Shown here: in pieces, positions 33,207 through 43,098 of the stretch
Layout: the number at the start of each line of letters is the position of its first letter
How positions within the stretch are numbered: the first letter of the stretch is position 1
Origin: an uncultured Blautia sp.
GTDB taxonomy: Bacteria > Bacillota > Clostridia > Lachnospirales > Lachnospiraceae
Length of the DNA stretch: 64,000 nucleotides
NCBI RefSeq assembly: GCF_934424005.1
Contig: NZ_CAKRXI010000008.1
Location: 15,005-79,004 of the forward strand
Reading direction: 5' to 3'
Notes under the pieces: generated by a model
Databases searched by the model: none
The model's input: only the letters and a program-made list of their open reading frames with translations
What the model was told of the DNA's origin: nothing
Program-made: the position numbers and the translations under genes

Positions 33207-34085
33207 TTATAATCCCTCCGCAATTTCAATCAGATATTTTCCATAAGCAGTCTTAAGAAGAGGCTGTGCCAATTCAACAAGCTGCTCCTTTGTAATAAAT
33301 CCACGTTTGTATGCAATCTCTTCGATGCAGGAAATGTACAGTCCCTGACGTTTCTGGAATGCTGCAACAAAATCTGCTGCATCAAGCAGAGAATCATGAT
33401 TTCCTGTATCCAGCCATGCAAATCCACGTCCCAGAGTCTCTACCTTCAGAGTTCCTCTTCTCAGATATTCGTTGTTGATGCTGGTGATCTCAATCTCACC
33501 ACGGGCAGACGGTTTTACATTTTTGGCGATTTCTACAACATCATTATCATAGAAATACAGGCCCGGTACTGCATAGTTTGACTTCGGATGTTCCGGTTTT
33601 TCTTCAATAGAAAGAGCTTTGCCGTTCTCATCAAATTCTACAACACCATATTCTCTAGGATCTCTTACATAGTAACCGAAAATAGTCGCACCTTTTTCTT
33701 CCTCTGTACGTCTGTAAGCATTCTGAAGGACTCTGGAAAAGCTCTGTCCGTAGAAAATATTATCTCCAAGTACCAGGGCAACTGCATCATTGCCAATGAA
33801 ATCTGCACCGATGATAAATGCATCTGCCAGTCCTCTCGGCTGTTCCTGTACTGCATATTCAAATCTCATTCCAAGCTGGCTTCCATCTCCCAGAAGATCA
33901 CGGAAAACCGGAAGATCTCTTGGTGTAGAAATGATCAGAACCTCACGGATTCCGGCAAGCATCAGTGTAGATAATGGATAATAGATCATCGGTTTGTCAT
34001 AAACCGGCATGATCTGTTTGGAAATTGCCTTTGTTAATGGATATAATCTGGTTCCTGAACCACCTGCTAAAATAATACCTTTCAT
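33207..34085 (-). CDS. rfbA: Glucose-1-phosphate thymidylyltransferase
   Basis: 292 aa, first step of dTDP-rhamnose synthesis (dTTP + glucose-1-phosphate). The nucleotide-binding [60 protein letters not shown] and [15 protein letters not shown] are all present. First gene of the operon that ends with rfbD. It lies 37 bp after the carboxypeptidase gene without a terminator, so it may be read from that gene's promoter. AGGAGG precedes the ATG. Confidence 0.96.
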   Translation of the reverse strand: MKGIILAGGSGTRLYPLTKAISKQIMPVYDKPMIYYPLSTLMLAGIREVLIISTPRDLPVFRDLLGDGSQLGMRFEYAVQEQPRGLADAFIIGADFIGNDAVALVLGDNIFYGQSFSRVLQNAYRRTEEEKGATIFGYYVRDPREYGVVEFDENGKALSIEEKPEHPKSNYAVPGLYFYDNDVVEIAKNVKPSARGEIEITSINNEYLRRGTLKVETLGRGFAWLDTGNHDSLLDAADFVAAFQKRQGLYISCIEEIAYKRGFITKEQLVELAQPLLKTAYGKYLIEIAEGL

Positions 34086-34122
34086 TATGTTTCCTCCTTT
34101 ATTTCGAGTTCTTTATTTATTT

Positions 34123-35448
34123 TCATCCATTCTTTATATGAAGTGCGATCAATAATGCGACCAGGATCACTGCCATGACTCCCATTGCGATCAGAAGGAC
34201 TTTCATCGTACCAGATAATCCGTCGGTACGGATCTCCTGAATCTGCTCGGACATGGATTTCTGTTCGGTCTTAACCTCTGCCTGAGAATCATTTTCCGTT
34301 GTCTCCACCGAATCTGTTACACTTTCAGCCGCCTCTGTTTCTGAAGATTCTGCTGCCGTTTCAGCTGTCTCTTCCACAGCCGGAGTTTCTGTCGGCTGCG
34401 CTTCAGCCACATAGCCTACAAACTGTCCGCTATAGTAATATCTGGTCAGCATCTTTCCATTTCGTTCTGCTGTATCGGTTGTCAGATCATTGACTGTAAC
34501 GCCTTTTGGCACTGTCATTGCTGTTCCGTCCACATCAATCGTATCAAAATTATCAAATGCATAATTAAATAATGATGTACTGTCGGTACAGTTGATTCCA
34601 AGATCCGCCGCACGCATGGTAACCGCTATATACGTACGTCCGTTTCGTTCAGCAGCTGTCACAAGTGTATGCTGTGCATCCGTTGAAAATCCGGTCTTAC
34701 CGCCTATGCAGTCTGCATAATAAAGATTGGACTCTTTTGCCATGAGCGGCATATGCGTATGCATAACCCTTGCTTCGCTTAAATTCGTTGCCGGGATCTT
34801 GTAATTCGAACATTTCATCACCTGACGGAAACGTTTATTTCGAAGGCATGCACGCATGATCTTTGCCAGGTCATGAGCACTGGAATAATGATTTTCGTCC
34901 GGAAGCCCACTGGCATTGGCAAAATGTGTATGTGTGCATCCAAGTTCTTTTGCCTTCTGGTTCATCATTTCAACAAAGTTCGCCTCTGTCCCACCTACCG
35001 TCTCAGCAATCTGTGCACAGACTTCATTGGCTGATTTAATATATGCAGCCATCCAGCAGTCCTTCATCGTCATCGTTTCACCAAGCTGTGCGTTGATGTT
35101 ACTGCTGTCCCAGGTGACATCCCTGATTCCTGTTTCTGTAAAAGTAACAATATCCTTTGGGGAACTGTTCTCGATCGCGACCAACAGTGTCATGATCTTT
35201 GTCGTGCTGGCAGGATAACGATATTCGTCCATTCCTTTGTCATACAAAACCGCTCCCGTATCTGCATCGATCAGAACTGCGGTTTCTGACGTGACAGCGG
35301 GAGCTGCCGGCCAGCCTGCAATGCTGTCACTCGCTACCGGTGCAGGAGTTCCATTGGCAGTTACGGTTGCTGCCTGTGCTGTCGCAGAAGACACCAGGAT
35401 CACTGCCGCACCAACACCAGCCGCAATCCGGTATATTCCTTTGTTCAT
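34123..35448 (-). CDS. D-alanyl-D-alanine carboxypeptidase (DacF/PBP5-like, intact)
   Basis: 441 aa. It has a signal peptide (1-28), the PBP5-type domain with RYPASTTKIM (Ser81, Lys84), IKSANEV and GGKTGFS, then a PBP5_C-like part, a Glu/Thr/Ala-rich linker (about 365-405) and a C-terminal transmembrane anchor (about 417-437). It trims the terminal D-Ala of peptidoglycan stem peptides, which affects cross-linking and possibly glycan anchoring. It stands directly before the rfbA operon. TTTACA-17-TAATAT at 35525-35553 probably drives both. Its motifs are the reference for the inactive paralogue at 21261. Confidence 0.93.
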   Translation of the reverse strand: MNKGIYRIAAGVGAAVILVSSATAQAATVTANGTPAPVASDSIAGWPAAPAVTSETAVLIDADTGAVLYDKGMDEYRYPASTTKIMTLLVAIENSSPKDIVTFTETGIRDVTWDSSNINAQLGETMTMKDCWMAAYIKSANEVCAQIAETVGGTEANFVEMMNQKAKELGCTHTHFANASGLPDENHYSSAHDLAKIMRACLRNKRFRQVMKCSNYKIPATNLSEARVMHTHMPLMAKESNLYYADCIGGKTGFSTDAQHTLVTAAERNGRTYIAVTMRAADLGINCTDSTSLFNYAFDNFDTIDVDGTAMTVPKGVTVNDLTTDTAERNGKMLTRYYYSGQFVGYVAEAQPTETPAVEETAETAAESSETEAAESVTDSVETTENDSQAEVKTEQKSMSEQIQEIRTDGLSGTMKVLLIAMGVMAVILVALLIALHIKNG

Positions 35449-35524
35449 CTATTTACCTCCATTGTCATAAGCTGCTATCTTATGCAGCCTGTCAGATTCT
35501 GCTTTTTAAAGCTAGACATATCTC

Positions 35525-35553
35525 ATATTATTTTCTCACAATCGCTCTGTAAA
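35525..35553 (-). promoter_or_regulatory. Promoter of the carboxypeptidase-rfb operon
   Basis: TTTACA (35548-35553), 17-nt spacer, TAATAT (35525-35530). The ~75-nt leader carries two small stem-loops (GCTGC...GCAGC and CATAAG...CTTATG). No other promoter is evident before rfbA. Confidence 0.55.
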
Positions 35554-35597
35554 TTCAATGCCTATTTTCGCTAAAATCTTTTTCCATATCTCTGTGC

Positions 35598-35646
35598 ATA
35601 AAAAACGCTGTACAGATCAGGAGAATTCCTGAAATATACAGCGTTT
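35598..35646 (-). terminator. Terminator after rfbB
   Basis: AAACGCTGTA (35603-35612) pairs with TACAGCGTTT (35637-35646), with an inner CAGGA/TCCTG stem. On the minus strand a T6 run follows. Confidence 0.85.
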
Positions 35647-35669
35647 CTGATCTCATCTTTTATGAGATA

Positions 35670-36752
35670 TTATTTTGTTTTATACATTGCTTCGTAATAT
35701 TTCTGATAATCACCACTGGTAACATTTTTCATCCAGTCTTCATGTTCGAAGAACCACTGAATTGTCAGACGGATACCATCTTCGAAACAGGTTTCCGGAT
35801 ACCAGCCAACTTCCTCTTTGATCTTGTCCGGTGCGATCGCATAACGACGGTCATGTCCCTTACGATCTTCTACATATGTGATCAGGTTCTCGCTGACAAG
35901 TTCTTTACGAGGATCCCCTTCCGGGAGCATCTCCTGCAGAGTATCCAGAATGATATGAATGATCTGAATGTTCTGTTTTTCGTTGTGGCCACCGATATTG
36001 TATGTCTCGAAAAGTCTTCCCTTTTCCTGTACCATATCGATTCCTTTTGCATGATCCATTACATAAAGCCAGTCACGAACATTTTTTCCATCTCCGTATA
36101 CCGGAAGTTTCTTTCCCTGAAGTGCATTGTTGATGATCAGTGGAATCAGTTTTTCCGGGAACTGGTATGGACCATAGTTATTACTGCAGTTTGTGATATT
36201 TGCCGGGAATTTGTAAGTATCCATGTAGGATTTTACCAGCATATCAGAGGATGCTTTACTTGCAGAATACGGACTGTGCGGATCATATGGAGTTGTCTCA
36301 TAGAAAAATCCGCCGTCCTCTTCCAGAGAACCATATACCTCATCCGTTGATACATGCAGGAATTTTTTGTCCGGTTTGAATGTTCCGTCCGGAAGTTCCC
36401 ACGCAGATTTTGCCGCATTCAGCATAACCAGAGTTCCAAGTACGTTTGTCTTAACAAAGACTTCCGGATTACGGATACTTCTGTCTACATGACTTTCTGC
36501 TGCAAAATGAACGACTCTGTCAATGTCGTTTTCCTCAAAGATCTTCATGATTGCTTCGCTGTCACAAATATCAGCTTTCACAAATGTGTAGTTTTCACGA
36601 TCTTCAATGTCTTTCAGATTTTCAAGATTTCCTGCATAAGTCAGTTTATCTACATTGATAATGCGGATCTCGTTGTCATATTTCTTAAACATATAATGAA
36701 TATAGTTGGATCCGATAAATCCTGCGCCACCAGTTACAAGGTATGTTCTCAT
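35670..36752 (-). CDS. rfbB: dTDP-glucose 4,6-dehydratase
   Basis: 360 aa, extended SDR fold. TGGAGFIGSNY binds NAD. DKLTYAGNLENL, FAAESHVDRSI, VSTDEVYGSL and the catalytic YSASKASSDM follow, then NNYGPYQFPEKLIPL and YGDGKNVRDWLYV. It converts dTDP-glucose to dTDP-4-keto-6-deoxyglucose, the branch point to rhamnose (RfbC, RfbD) and to the amino sugar made by the RffA-like enzyme. It is separated from the other rfb genes by terminator and carboxypeptidase gene, and follows the L,D-transpeptidase gene. Confidence 0.96.
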   Translation of the reverse strand: MRTYLVTGGAGFIGSNYIHYMFKKYDNEIRIINVDKLTYAGNLENLKDIEDRENYTFVKADICDSEAIMKIFEENDIDRVVHFAAESHVDRSIRNPEVFVKTNVLGTLVMLNAAKSAWELPDGTFKPDKKFLHVSTDEVYGSLEEDGGFFYETTPYDPHSPYSASKASSDMLVKSYMDTYKFPANITNCSNNYGPYQFPEKLIPLIINNALQGKKLPVYGDGKNVRDWLYVMDHAKGIDMVQEKGRLFETYNIGGHNEKQNIQIIHIILDTLQEMLPEGDPRKELVSENLITYVEDRKGHDRRYAIAPDKIKEEVGWYPETCFEDGIRLTIQWFFEHEDWMKNVTSGDYQKYYEAMYKTK

Positions 36753-36770
36753 ATTTTACTTTTCCTCCTG

Positions 36771-36798
36771 AAAAGCGCCCTCCATTTGGGAGAGCGCT
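36771..36798 (-). terminator. Terminator between the L,D-transpeptidase gene and rfbB
   Basis: AGCGCcCTCC/GGGAGagCGCT stem with ATTT loop, then TTTTC on the minus strand. It lies immediately before the AGGAGG of rfbB, so rfbB may depend on read-through. Confidence 0.65.
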
Positions 36799-36810
36799 GT
36801 ATTTTATTAT

Positions 36811-39483
36811 TTACTTACAAGCCGGGTCCGTCGGGTCAAAGTTCTTGCTGCCTCTTAAAGGTGTGAGTGCTTTTCTGCCCAGAGGTCCTTTGAGTGCTTC
36901 ATTGGATGTATATGTGCCATCAAAGATATGGATCTTGGAACCATTGCAGTTGTCCCAAACCCATTTTGCATCAGCTACACAGGCACGGATACATCCGTGA
37001 GATGCCGGATTTCCAAGTCTCAGGTACTCTCCAACCGGAAGATTATAACTGTTTGCCTGACCACATGCTACGGAATGAACAAAAATACCATTCACAACAT
37101 GTGTTCCATACTGTCCCCATGATGGTCCCATCAGTTCCTGCCAGCGTCCTGCTCTGTGCATTGTCCATGTTCCGGTAGGTGTCTCTGTACCGGCTTTACC
37201 AACAGAAACACGGATTGTCTTGATCGGGATTCTCATGGTGCTGTCTGTGTAAACAGTCAGCACTCCGTTCACACGGTCACAGGTCAGATAATAGCTGCTG
37301 CGTTTGAACTCATTTGTTCTGTCGTTGACTCTGTATCCTCTGCTGTCAAATCTGTACTGCATACCATTGATCCATCTGGTTGTATTCTTGACATATTTGC
37401 CAGTCTTCGGATCGATATAACGTACATAGTTTCTGTTGTTATTTACAATAACCCAGCCAGCCTCAATGAAACGGCCTCTGCTATCCAGGCTTCCATAAGT
37501 TCCATTGTGTTCTACACCGGTTTTATTTGTTACAGCTGTCAGATTCTGGAAATAGAAGTAATAGAATCTTCCGTCTGTCTTAATACGTTTCCAGCCATTT
37601 TCTGCAAGTACACCGCTTTTGGAAGCATAATAGTATCTGCCATTATACTTAACCCATTTGCTTTTGTATACTTTACCTTTATATGATTTGGAACTGGATC
37701 TCTGGAAGAAGTAATATTTACCATTAATTTTGGTAACACCACTTGCCATACGTCCGTCTGCAAGATAATATCTTCCGCTCTTCCAGCAGTTTATAAAAGA
37801 GTTACCTTTGGAAGAGAAATAGAACCATCCGACAAATTTACCATTGACAGTAACTTTCTTGATTCCCTTCTGTTCCTGAACACGTCCTGCTACTTTTCCG
37901 AAATAATAATAGCGGTTTCCTGCTCCGGAAAGTTTCACCCAACGTTTTTTCCAAGTAGCGCGACGTCCGTTGCTGGTGAAATAGTATCTGTATTTACCGT
38001 ATTTGACCAGTTTGTTTCTGTATGCAACACCATTACCGTCAGCCATATAATAATATCTGTCAGCGCCCTTGACTGGTTTTCTGTTTCTGATCAGATAACC
38101 ATTTGCATCCAGCAGATAAAGATTGTCGCTGTTACTCAGAAGCTTGTATGCTCCGATTCCTTTTTTCTGGTAATCTCCGTTTGCATTAAAATAACGCCAC
38201 TGTGTACCTTTATTGGTACTCTTTCCAAACCATCCGTTAACTGCCATCTTACCAGGAATATCTCCTGCTGATGCTGCCGGCTGGAAATAGCAGATGCCTC
38301 CGCTGATCTTCTGGTCTCCTACGTATGGCTTACCACCATTCAGAAGATAGTAAGAAGCTCCATTGATACTGTAGATCTTGTTTGCTTCAAGATTTACCTG
38401 TTTACCATTATCATGACCATAATAGTTAAATACTCCCTGACCTGCATCCCAGATCCATGTATCGGAAATTGCCTGACCGAGCTGAGAATTATAAGGCGTC
38501 TTCTTATCTGCAGAAAGCGCATTCACAATCTGAACATCGCCTTCTGTACGGAAATAATAGAAATCATTTCCAACAGCATTTCTTCCTGTCAGAAGATATC
38601 CATCTTTATCAAATGCATAATATCCTGAAGCCAGAACACTGTTATTAACATTCAATGTCGTAATCTTAACCAGACCATCTGCAGATGTATAATAAGCACT
38701 TGCACCTGCTTCCTCTGCCTGCTGTTCATCTGCAGCCGGCTGTGTCTCATCTGCTGTCTCAACAGCTGCCTGTGATTCATCTGCTACAGCTTCTGTAGTT
38801 TCTGCAGTTGTATCAACAGCCGCCTGTGATTCATCTGCTACAGCTTCTGTAGTTTCTGCTGCTGTATCAACAGCTGCATTCTCATCAGTTCCTGCTGCTT
38901 CTGCAGTTCCTGCTGCTTCTGCAGTTCCTGCTGCTTCTGCAGTTCCTGCTGCTTCTGCAGTTCCTTCTGTTCCGACAGCTGCTGCAGTTTCCTGTATTCT
39001 GGAAGGTGAGTACTTTTCCAGTTTCCATTTGCCATTTACAAATTTCCATCTTGTATACTCAAGGGAAGCTACTTTACCATTAGCATCAGATGATTCATTT
39101 GCTTTACCAGCTTCTTCTGCAGTTTCTTCTGTCACTGCCGGAGCCTCATCCTCTGCCTCTTCAGTCACAACCTCTTCCTCACCGGAACTGAAATCAACAT
39201 CTGCCTGATTGTCCGGATCTGCCAGAACGCTATCTTCTGCCGGATCTGCATCATCTGCTGCCGCATCTGAATCGATATCGACTGCAGAATCATCTACTAC
39301 TGCGGAATCATCTACTACTGCAGAACCATCGTTCTCATCCGCAACGGACGCTTCATCAGATTCCGTTTCCTCTGCCGCTGACACCTCAGAAGAAAATTCG
39401 GCTGCACTGACAATACTTGCTTCTGCACCGGTAGATGCGCACATTGCAAGGCTCAACATTACTGCCACAACTTGTTTTTTCAC
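36811..39483 (-). CDS. Secreted L,D-transpeptidase with wall-binding-type repeats
   Basis: 890 aa. The GTG start follows GGAGGAG. A signal peptide (1-28) leads to a long low-complexity Glu/Asp/Ala region (about 30-270) with DSAVVD and AGTAEA repeats. A central array of aromatic-rich, glucan/choline-binding-like repeats (G-x-x-YYF, about 280-700) follows. The C-terminal YkuD domain (about 730-870) has the catalytic motif NPASHGCIRACVADA and an upstream HSVACG. YkuD enzymes make 3-3 cross-links or attach proteins to peptidoglycan. It follows HPr with a 34-bp gap. Confidence 0.88.
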   Translation of the reverse strand: MKKQVVAVMLSLAMCASTGAEASIVSAAEFSSEVSAAEETESDEASVADENDGSAVVDDSAVVDDSAVDIDSDAAADDADPAEDSVLADPDNQADVDFSSGEEEVVTEEAEDEAPAVTEETAEEAGKANESSDANGKVASLEYTRWKFVNGKWKLEKYSPSRIQETAAAVGTEGTAEAAGTAEAAGTAEAAGTAEAAGTDENAAVDTAAETTEAVADESQAAVDTTAETTEAVADESQAAVETADETQPAADEQQAEEAGASAYYTSADGLVKITTLNVNNSVLASGYYAFDKDGYLLTGRNAVGNDFYYFRTEGDVQIVNALSADKKTPYNSQLGQAISDTWIWDAGQGVFNYYGHDNGKQVNLEANKIYSINGASYYLLNGGKPYVGDQKISGGICYFQPAASAGDIPGKMAVNGWFGKSTNKGTQWRYFNANGDYQKKGIGAYKLLSNSDNLYLLDANGYLIRNRKPVKGADRYYYMADGNGVAYRNKLVKYGKYRYYFTSNGRRATWKKRWVKLSGAGNRYYYFGKVAGRVQEQKGIKKVTVNGKFVGWFYFSSKGNSFINCWKSGRYYLADGRMASGVTKINGKYYFFQRSSSKSYKGKVYKSKWVKYNGRYYYASKSGVLAENGWKRIKTDGRFYYFYFQNLTAVTNKTGVEHNGTYGSLDSRGRFIEAGWVIVNNNRNYVRYIDPKTGKYVKNTTRWINGMQYRFDSRGYRVNDRTNEFKRSSYYLTCDRVNGVLTVYTDSTMRIPIKTIRVSVGKAGTETPTGTWTMHRAGRWQELMGPSWGQYGTHVVNGIFVHSVACGQANSYNLPVGEYLRLGNPASHGCIRACVADAKWVWDNCNGSKIHIFDGTYTSNEALKGPLGRKALTPLRGSKNFDPTDPACK

Positions 39484-39517
39484 AACTACTCCTCCTTAAA
39501 CTTCTTTACATATGTTT

Positions 39518-39781
39518 CTATTCACCAAGACCACTGCTGATCGCATCGGTCAAAGCTTTCAATGCTTCCTGTTCGTCTGCCCCTTCGCAGACCAGTTCAA
39601 TTTCATCTCCGCATTTTACACATGCTCCCAGTACACTCAATACACTCTTCGCGTTTGCTGTACCGCCTTCAAAAGTGAATGTGATCGCGGAACTGTATTT
39701 TATAGCTTCATTACATAACATACCAGCCGGGCGCAAATGAAGCCCCGATGGATTATTGACTGTTATCTTCTGACTTACCAT
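39518..39781 (-). CDS. ptsH: HPr-family phosphocarrier protein
   Basis: 87 aa, usual HPr length. The phospho-accepting His is in SGLHLRPAG (about residue 16), and the regulatory Ser lies in ANAKSVLSVL (Ser46 equivalent). Either PTS phosphotransfer or a Crh/NPr-like regulatory role is possible. PTS enzyme I is not in the window. It lies between cdaR and the L,D-transpeptidase gene with short gaps (14 and 34 bp), so it is expressed with cell-envelope signalling genes. Confidence 0.88.
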   Translation of the reverse strand: MVSQKITVNNPSGLHLRPAGMLCNEAIKYSSAITFTFEGGTANAKSVLSVLGACVKCGDEIELVCEGADEQEALKALTDAISSGLGE

Positions 39782-39795
39782 TCTGAAATCTCCTG

Positions 39796-41076
39796 TTAAT
39801 TGCTTTCATCTGCTGTAGAAATTTTGGAAATCTCCACCCCTGTTGTCACTTCGTCTACCAGCTCATATCCCTTCGGGATTTCTATGCTGACAGGCACCTC
39901 ATAACTTCCTTCACTCATTCCCTTAAGATCTATTGACGCTTTAATATCGCCTTCTGTGAGATCTGCAAGATCATCGGAAGTTTTCTTAACACGAATTTCT
40001 ATCTTTGCAGTATCAAATGAAACCTGCATTCCCTCAGGTGAATCATTCACAATTATATTCTTTGTCGGGACCTCGCATACATTGCTTCCCTCCGGAAGAA
40101 TATTTACTCTGACAAATACATCTTCGCTGGAATCGCTGGTAAGCTTCAGGCCATCCGGCAGGTAATCTGAAATATTGATTTTCTCTTCAAAATCACTGTT
40201 TCGATCCGAAATATCTGCCACAGAACCCGGCAGCCAGATCGTATTATTCTGCTCTTTCAGTGCTGCCAGCGCGTCTTCGCTTCCGGCAATACTGATCACA
40301 TTCGGTGTTGTCGTAACACTCTCCACCTGATATCCTGCTGCCGGAGTACCGGAATACTCTACACTGATTTTGACATTTGACTGAACTTTCCATAATTTTG
40401 CAGTTACATATACTTTCGAAACATTCAGATAGCCCATATCTGTATCGGTAAATTCCTCACCGTTCTTATCAATGATCTTGACATCGGTCTCCTGGGTCAC
40501 ATCTTCCGTTGCTCCATCTACATCGATGGAAGCATTTACCTTATCTATTTTATTGATCAGAGACACCGGACCTGTAATTTTGATTTTCTCCGGATTAGAG
40601 GTCAGCGCTCCAATTTCATAGCCCCTGTCAGGTTTTGTGTTGTTTGTATTCACATTTACTACAAACTCCTGTGTATCTTTATCCTCCAGATGAAGGCTCA
40701 GATTCTGCGGGCTCACTTCAATATTGTCTGCTGAAATCCGCCCACAGGATACAGTGATCGGAACCATGACCGGATCTGTATTCAGGCTCACCGCCTGCTG
40801 AAGATCCGCAACCGCACGAATATCATTGAGTGAGATCCTGTCCAGAATCTTTCTCTGAGCTTTGATCGTCACACGGATGGGAACCTGTTCTTCATCCTGC
40901 ATACACATTTTTCCGTCTGCATCGATATATGCCTCATTCAGCAATTCCACATCTGACACAATGAATGACTTTGTACTGATCGGATTGTTTATATTAACAA
41001 CCAGAAGCCATACCAGAATAGCAATTGCAAGAGACAGAATTTTCAAAGAAAGATTATTTCCTATTTTTTTCTTCAT
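39796..41076 (-). CDS. cdaR: YbbR-domain regulator of diadenylate cyclase (CdaR)
   Basis: 426 aa. One N-terminal transmembrane helix (about 9-28) is followed by about four YbbR repeats of ~85 residues outside the membrane (for example AAGYQVESVTTTPNVISIAGS). CdaR controls CdaA. The gene starts 22 bases inside cdaA, so the two are translated together. The glmM gene that usually follows in Bacilli is absent here; an HPr gene takes its place. Confidence 0.92.
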   Translation of the reverse strand: MKKKIGNNLSLKILSLAIAILVWLLVVNINNPISTKSFIVSDVELLNEAYIDADGKMCMQDEEQVPIRVTIKAQRKILDRISLNDIRAVADLQQAVSLNTDPVMVPITVSCGRISADNIEVSPQNLSLHLEDKDTQEFVVNVNTNNTKPDRGYEIGALTSNPEKIKITGPVSLINKIDKVNASIDVDGATEDVTQETDVKIIDKNGEEFTDTDMGYLNVSKVYVTAKLWKVQSNVKISVEYSGTPAAGYQVESVTTTPNVISIAGSEDALAALKEQNNTIWLPGSVADISDRNSDFEEKINISDYLPDGLKLTSDSSEDVFVRVNILPEGSNVCEVPTKNIIVNDSPEGMQVSFDTAKIEIRVKKTSDDLADLTEGDIKASIDLKGMSEGSYEVPVSIEIPKGYELVDEVTTGVEISKISTADESN

Positions 41077-41941
41077 GTTTCACTCTTCCCTTCAACAACT
41101 GTCTCAGTTTGCTGTTATCCACAATTTTCTTATTCTGTGCTTTCTCCAGTACTTCACGAAGCTGACTGCTGCTGATATTTCGCAACAACTGACCATTCTG
41201 TGCCACTGAAACCTGTCCTGTTTCCTCTGAAACAATAATCGTAACAGAATCTGTCACTTCACTGATTCCAACACCTGCACGATGTCTGGTTCCAAGCTGT
41301 TTACTCAGTTCCATATTGTCAGACAATGGAAGATAACAGGTTGCAGCAATGATACGATTTTCTCTTACGATCACTGCACCGTCATGGAGTGGTGTATTGT
41401 GTTCAAAAATATTGATCATCAGCTGACTGGTCAGAAGAGCATCCACATTGATTCCCGTTCTGACATATTCATCAAGTCTGATCTCCTGTTCGATCACGAT
41501 CAGTGCGCCAGTCTTAACCTCAGCCATATCAAAACATGCTTTGATCAGTTCATTGACCGTCTTATCTGTAAATCTTTCTTTTACTTCTTTGCCGGAATCA
41601 AAAGGAAAAATGGATGCCATAATTTTTTTCTGTCCCAGCTGTTCCACAACCTTTCGCAATTCAGGTTGAAATATTACAACGATTGCCGTGATCAGTGCAC
41701 TTGCCAGCTTTGATACGATCCACAGGATCGTATTCATCTTAAATATATAAGCAATAATAAGAAATGCGCCAATGACCAGAAGTCCCTTAAGCAGAGTATA
41801 TGCACGTGTAAATTTGATCCACACCATGAACTGATATACGAAAAATGTAATCAGGATTATTTCAATGATATCGATAATGCTGACAGACGGCAGATTGATA
41901 TCTGATAAATATCTTGCCAGTATGTCTGTAATATTCCGCAT
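41054..41941 (-). CDS. cdaA: Diadenylate cyclase CdaA
   Basis: 295 aa membrane enzyme that makes c-di-AMP from two ATP. Three N-terminal transmembrane helices are followed by the DAC domain (about 110-270), with HNTPLHDGAVIV (DGA motif) and GTRHRAGVG (RHR motif) intact. It is upstream of its regulator cdaR and downstream of two membrane proteins of unknown function. c-di-AMP controls potassium uptake and turgor, which ties in with the wall genes around it. Confidence 0.96.
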   Translation of the reverse strand: MRNITDILARYLSDINLPSVSIIDIIEIILITFFVYQFMVWIKFTRAYTLLKGLLVIGAFLIIAYIFKMNTILWIVSKLASALITAIVVIFQPELRKVVEQLGQKKIMASIFPFDSGKEVKERFTDKTVNELIKACFDMAEVKTGALIVIEQEIRLDEYVRTGINVDALLTSQLMINIFEHNTPLHDGAVIVRENRIIAATCYLPLSDNMELSKQLGTRHRAGVGISEVTDSVTIIVSEETGQVSVAQNGQLLRNISSSQLREVLEKAQNKKIVDNSKLRQLLKGRVKHEEKNRK

Positions 41942-41988
41942 AAACTCTCCTCTCCTTCTGTTGCTGTTGTCAGGTTACTTTTGCCGGA

Positions 41989-43098
41989 TTACAGATCCTT
42001 CAGGGATTCCTCCAGTTTTTTCTCAAAATCAATATCATCTATATCAGCCTTCTGTACTACAGACGCCTCTTCTGTTTCCTGAACTCTTTTTTTCTTTTTC
42101 GGTGGCTCTTCGCCCTGAAAAAGCGGGGTGGAATAATTTACCACGCGCTCTGCTGATTTTCGTTCTTCTCTTGCAGATTCTCCGTTGATCTTTTTGATAC
42201 TTCTCTCAGAAGTAGCAACCAGCGCCTTCGGAACAGCTTTCACATAATAATAGTAATCGTCATCTTCATATTCCAGACGTTCAGTTCTTGTATAGTCTCC
42301 GCCAAACACAAAAAACTCCAGTATGATTCCAACCAGTACCGCAACCACAGTATAAATGATCAGTGAAAATACGGAAATTGAAATTCCAAGACTCATACTT
42401 CCTGCCAGCATGATCACAATATAGATCACTCCACCGGCAACAATTGCAATTCTCCATGCATAATCAAACATGCGGGTACGAATCAGATTCACAGCAAGAA
42501 CCACTACAATAAAAGCGATCAGTGTAAGCCACATTTCACCATTCTTCATAAGGCTGTCTGACAGAAGTGTCAGCTTACCGACAATGTCTGAGTCCATGCC
42601 GAGAAGAGCCTGCGACTGTATACGTACTGTACGGACAAAATAATAGATGATCACGCCGCCAGCAGCCGGAAGTGCTGATACCGCACTGCTGAGAAGTCCG
42701 CATCCAATCGGAAGCAGCACCGGAATATCAAATGCAAATGCGAGTGGTGTAAACACAAGCACAATGTTTTTGCCGCTGCTGAAACGCAGGAAAAGTATCA
42801 TCATGAACAGAACCAGCACCAGAAGAAAAGCTGCAACTTCGATTCCAAGTGCATAACAATGACCCACCATCAGTGCAAATCCTGCGAAGATCATCATTCC
42901 GGATGGAAGAATACAGCAGATCAGCGATAAGATCAGTACAACAAAAATATTATCCAGTGCAGTCATATATCCCATGTTGCTATTGATCCAGATGAAATAA
43001 ACCAGTGCAAGGACAAATTTCAGTAAAGGAAGCAGGTACATTTCGTACTGTGCATAAATTCCTTTTATTTTCTGTTTAAATTCCAGTAATGCTGTCAT
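41989..43098 (-). CDS. Conserved membrane protein of unknown function
   Basis: 369 aa. About nine transmembrane helices fill residues 20-270. They are followed by a cytoplasmic tail with an unusual EYEDDDYYYYVKAVPKAL motif and a Lys/Glu-rich end (PPKKKKRVQE, EKKLEESLKDL). I do not recognise the family. The aromatic/acidic motif at the membrane edge may bind a partner. The start overlaps the stop of the 144-aa gene by 4 bases, and cdaA follows after 47 bp. Such coupling suggests a link with c-di-AMP signalling. Confidence 0.7.
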   Translation of the reverse strand: MTALLEFKQKIKGIYAQYEMYLLPLLKFVLALVYFIWINSNMGYMTALDNIFVVLILSLICCILPSGMMIFAGFALMVGHCYALGIEVAAFLLVLVLFMMILFLRFSSGKNIVLVFTPLAFAFDIPVLLPIGCGLLSSAVSALPAAGGVIIYYFVRTVRIQSQALLGMDSDIVGKLTLLSDSLMKNGEMWLTLIAFIVVVLAVNLIRTRMFDYAWRIAIVAGGVIYIVIMLAGSMSLGISISVFSLIIYTVVAVLVGIILEFFVFGGDYTRTERLEYEDDDYYYYVKAVPKALVATSERSIKKINGESAREERKSAERVVNYSTPLFQGEEPPKKKKRVQETEEASVVQKADIDDIDFEKKLEESLKDL

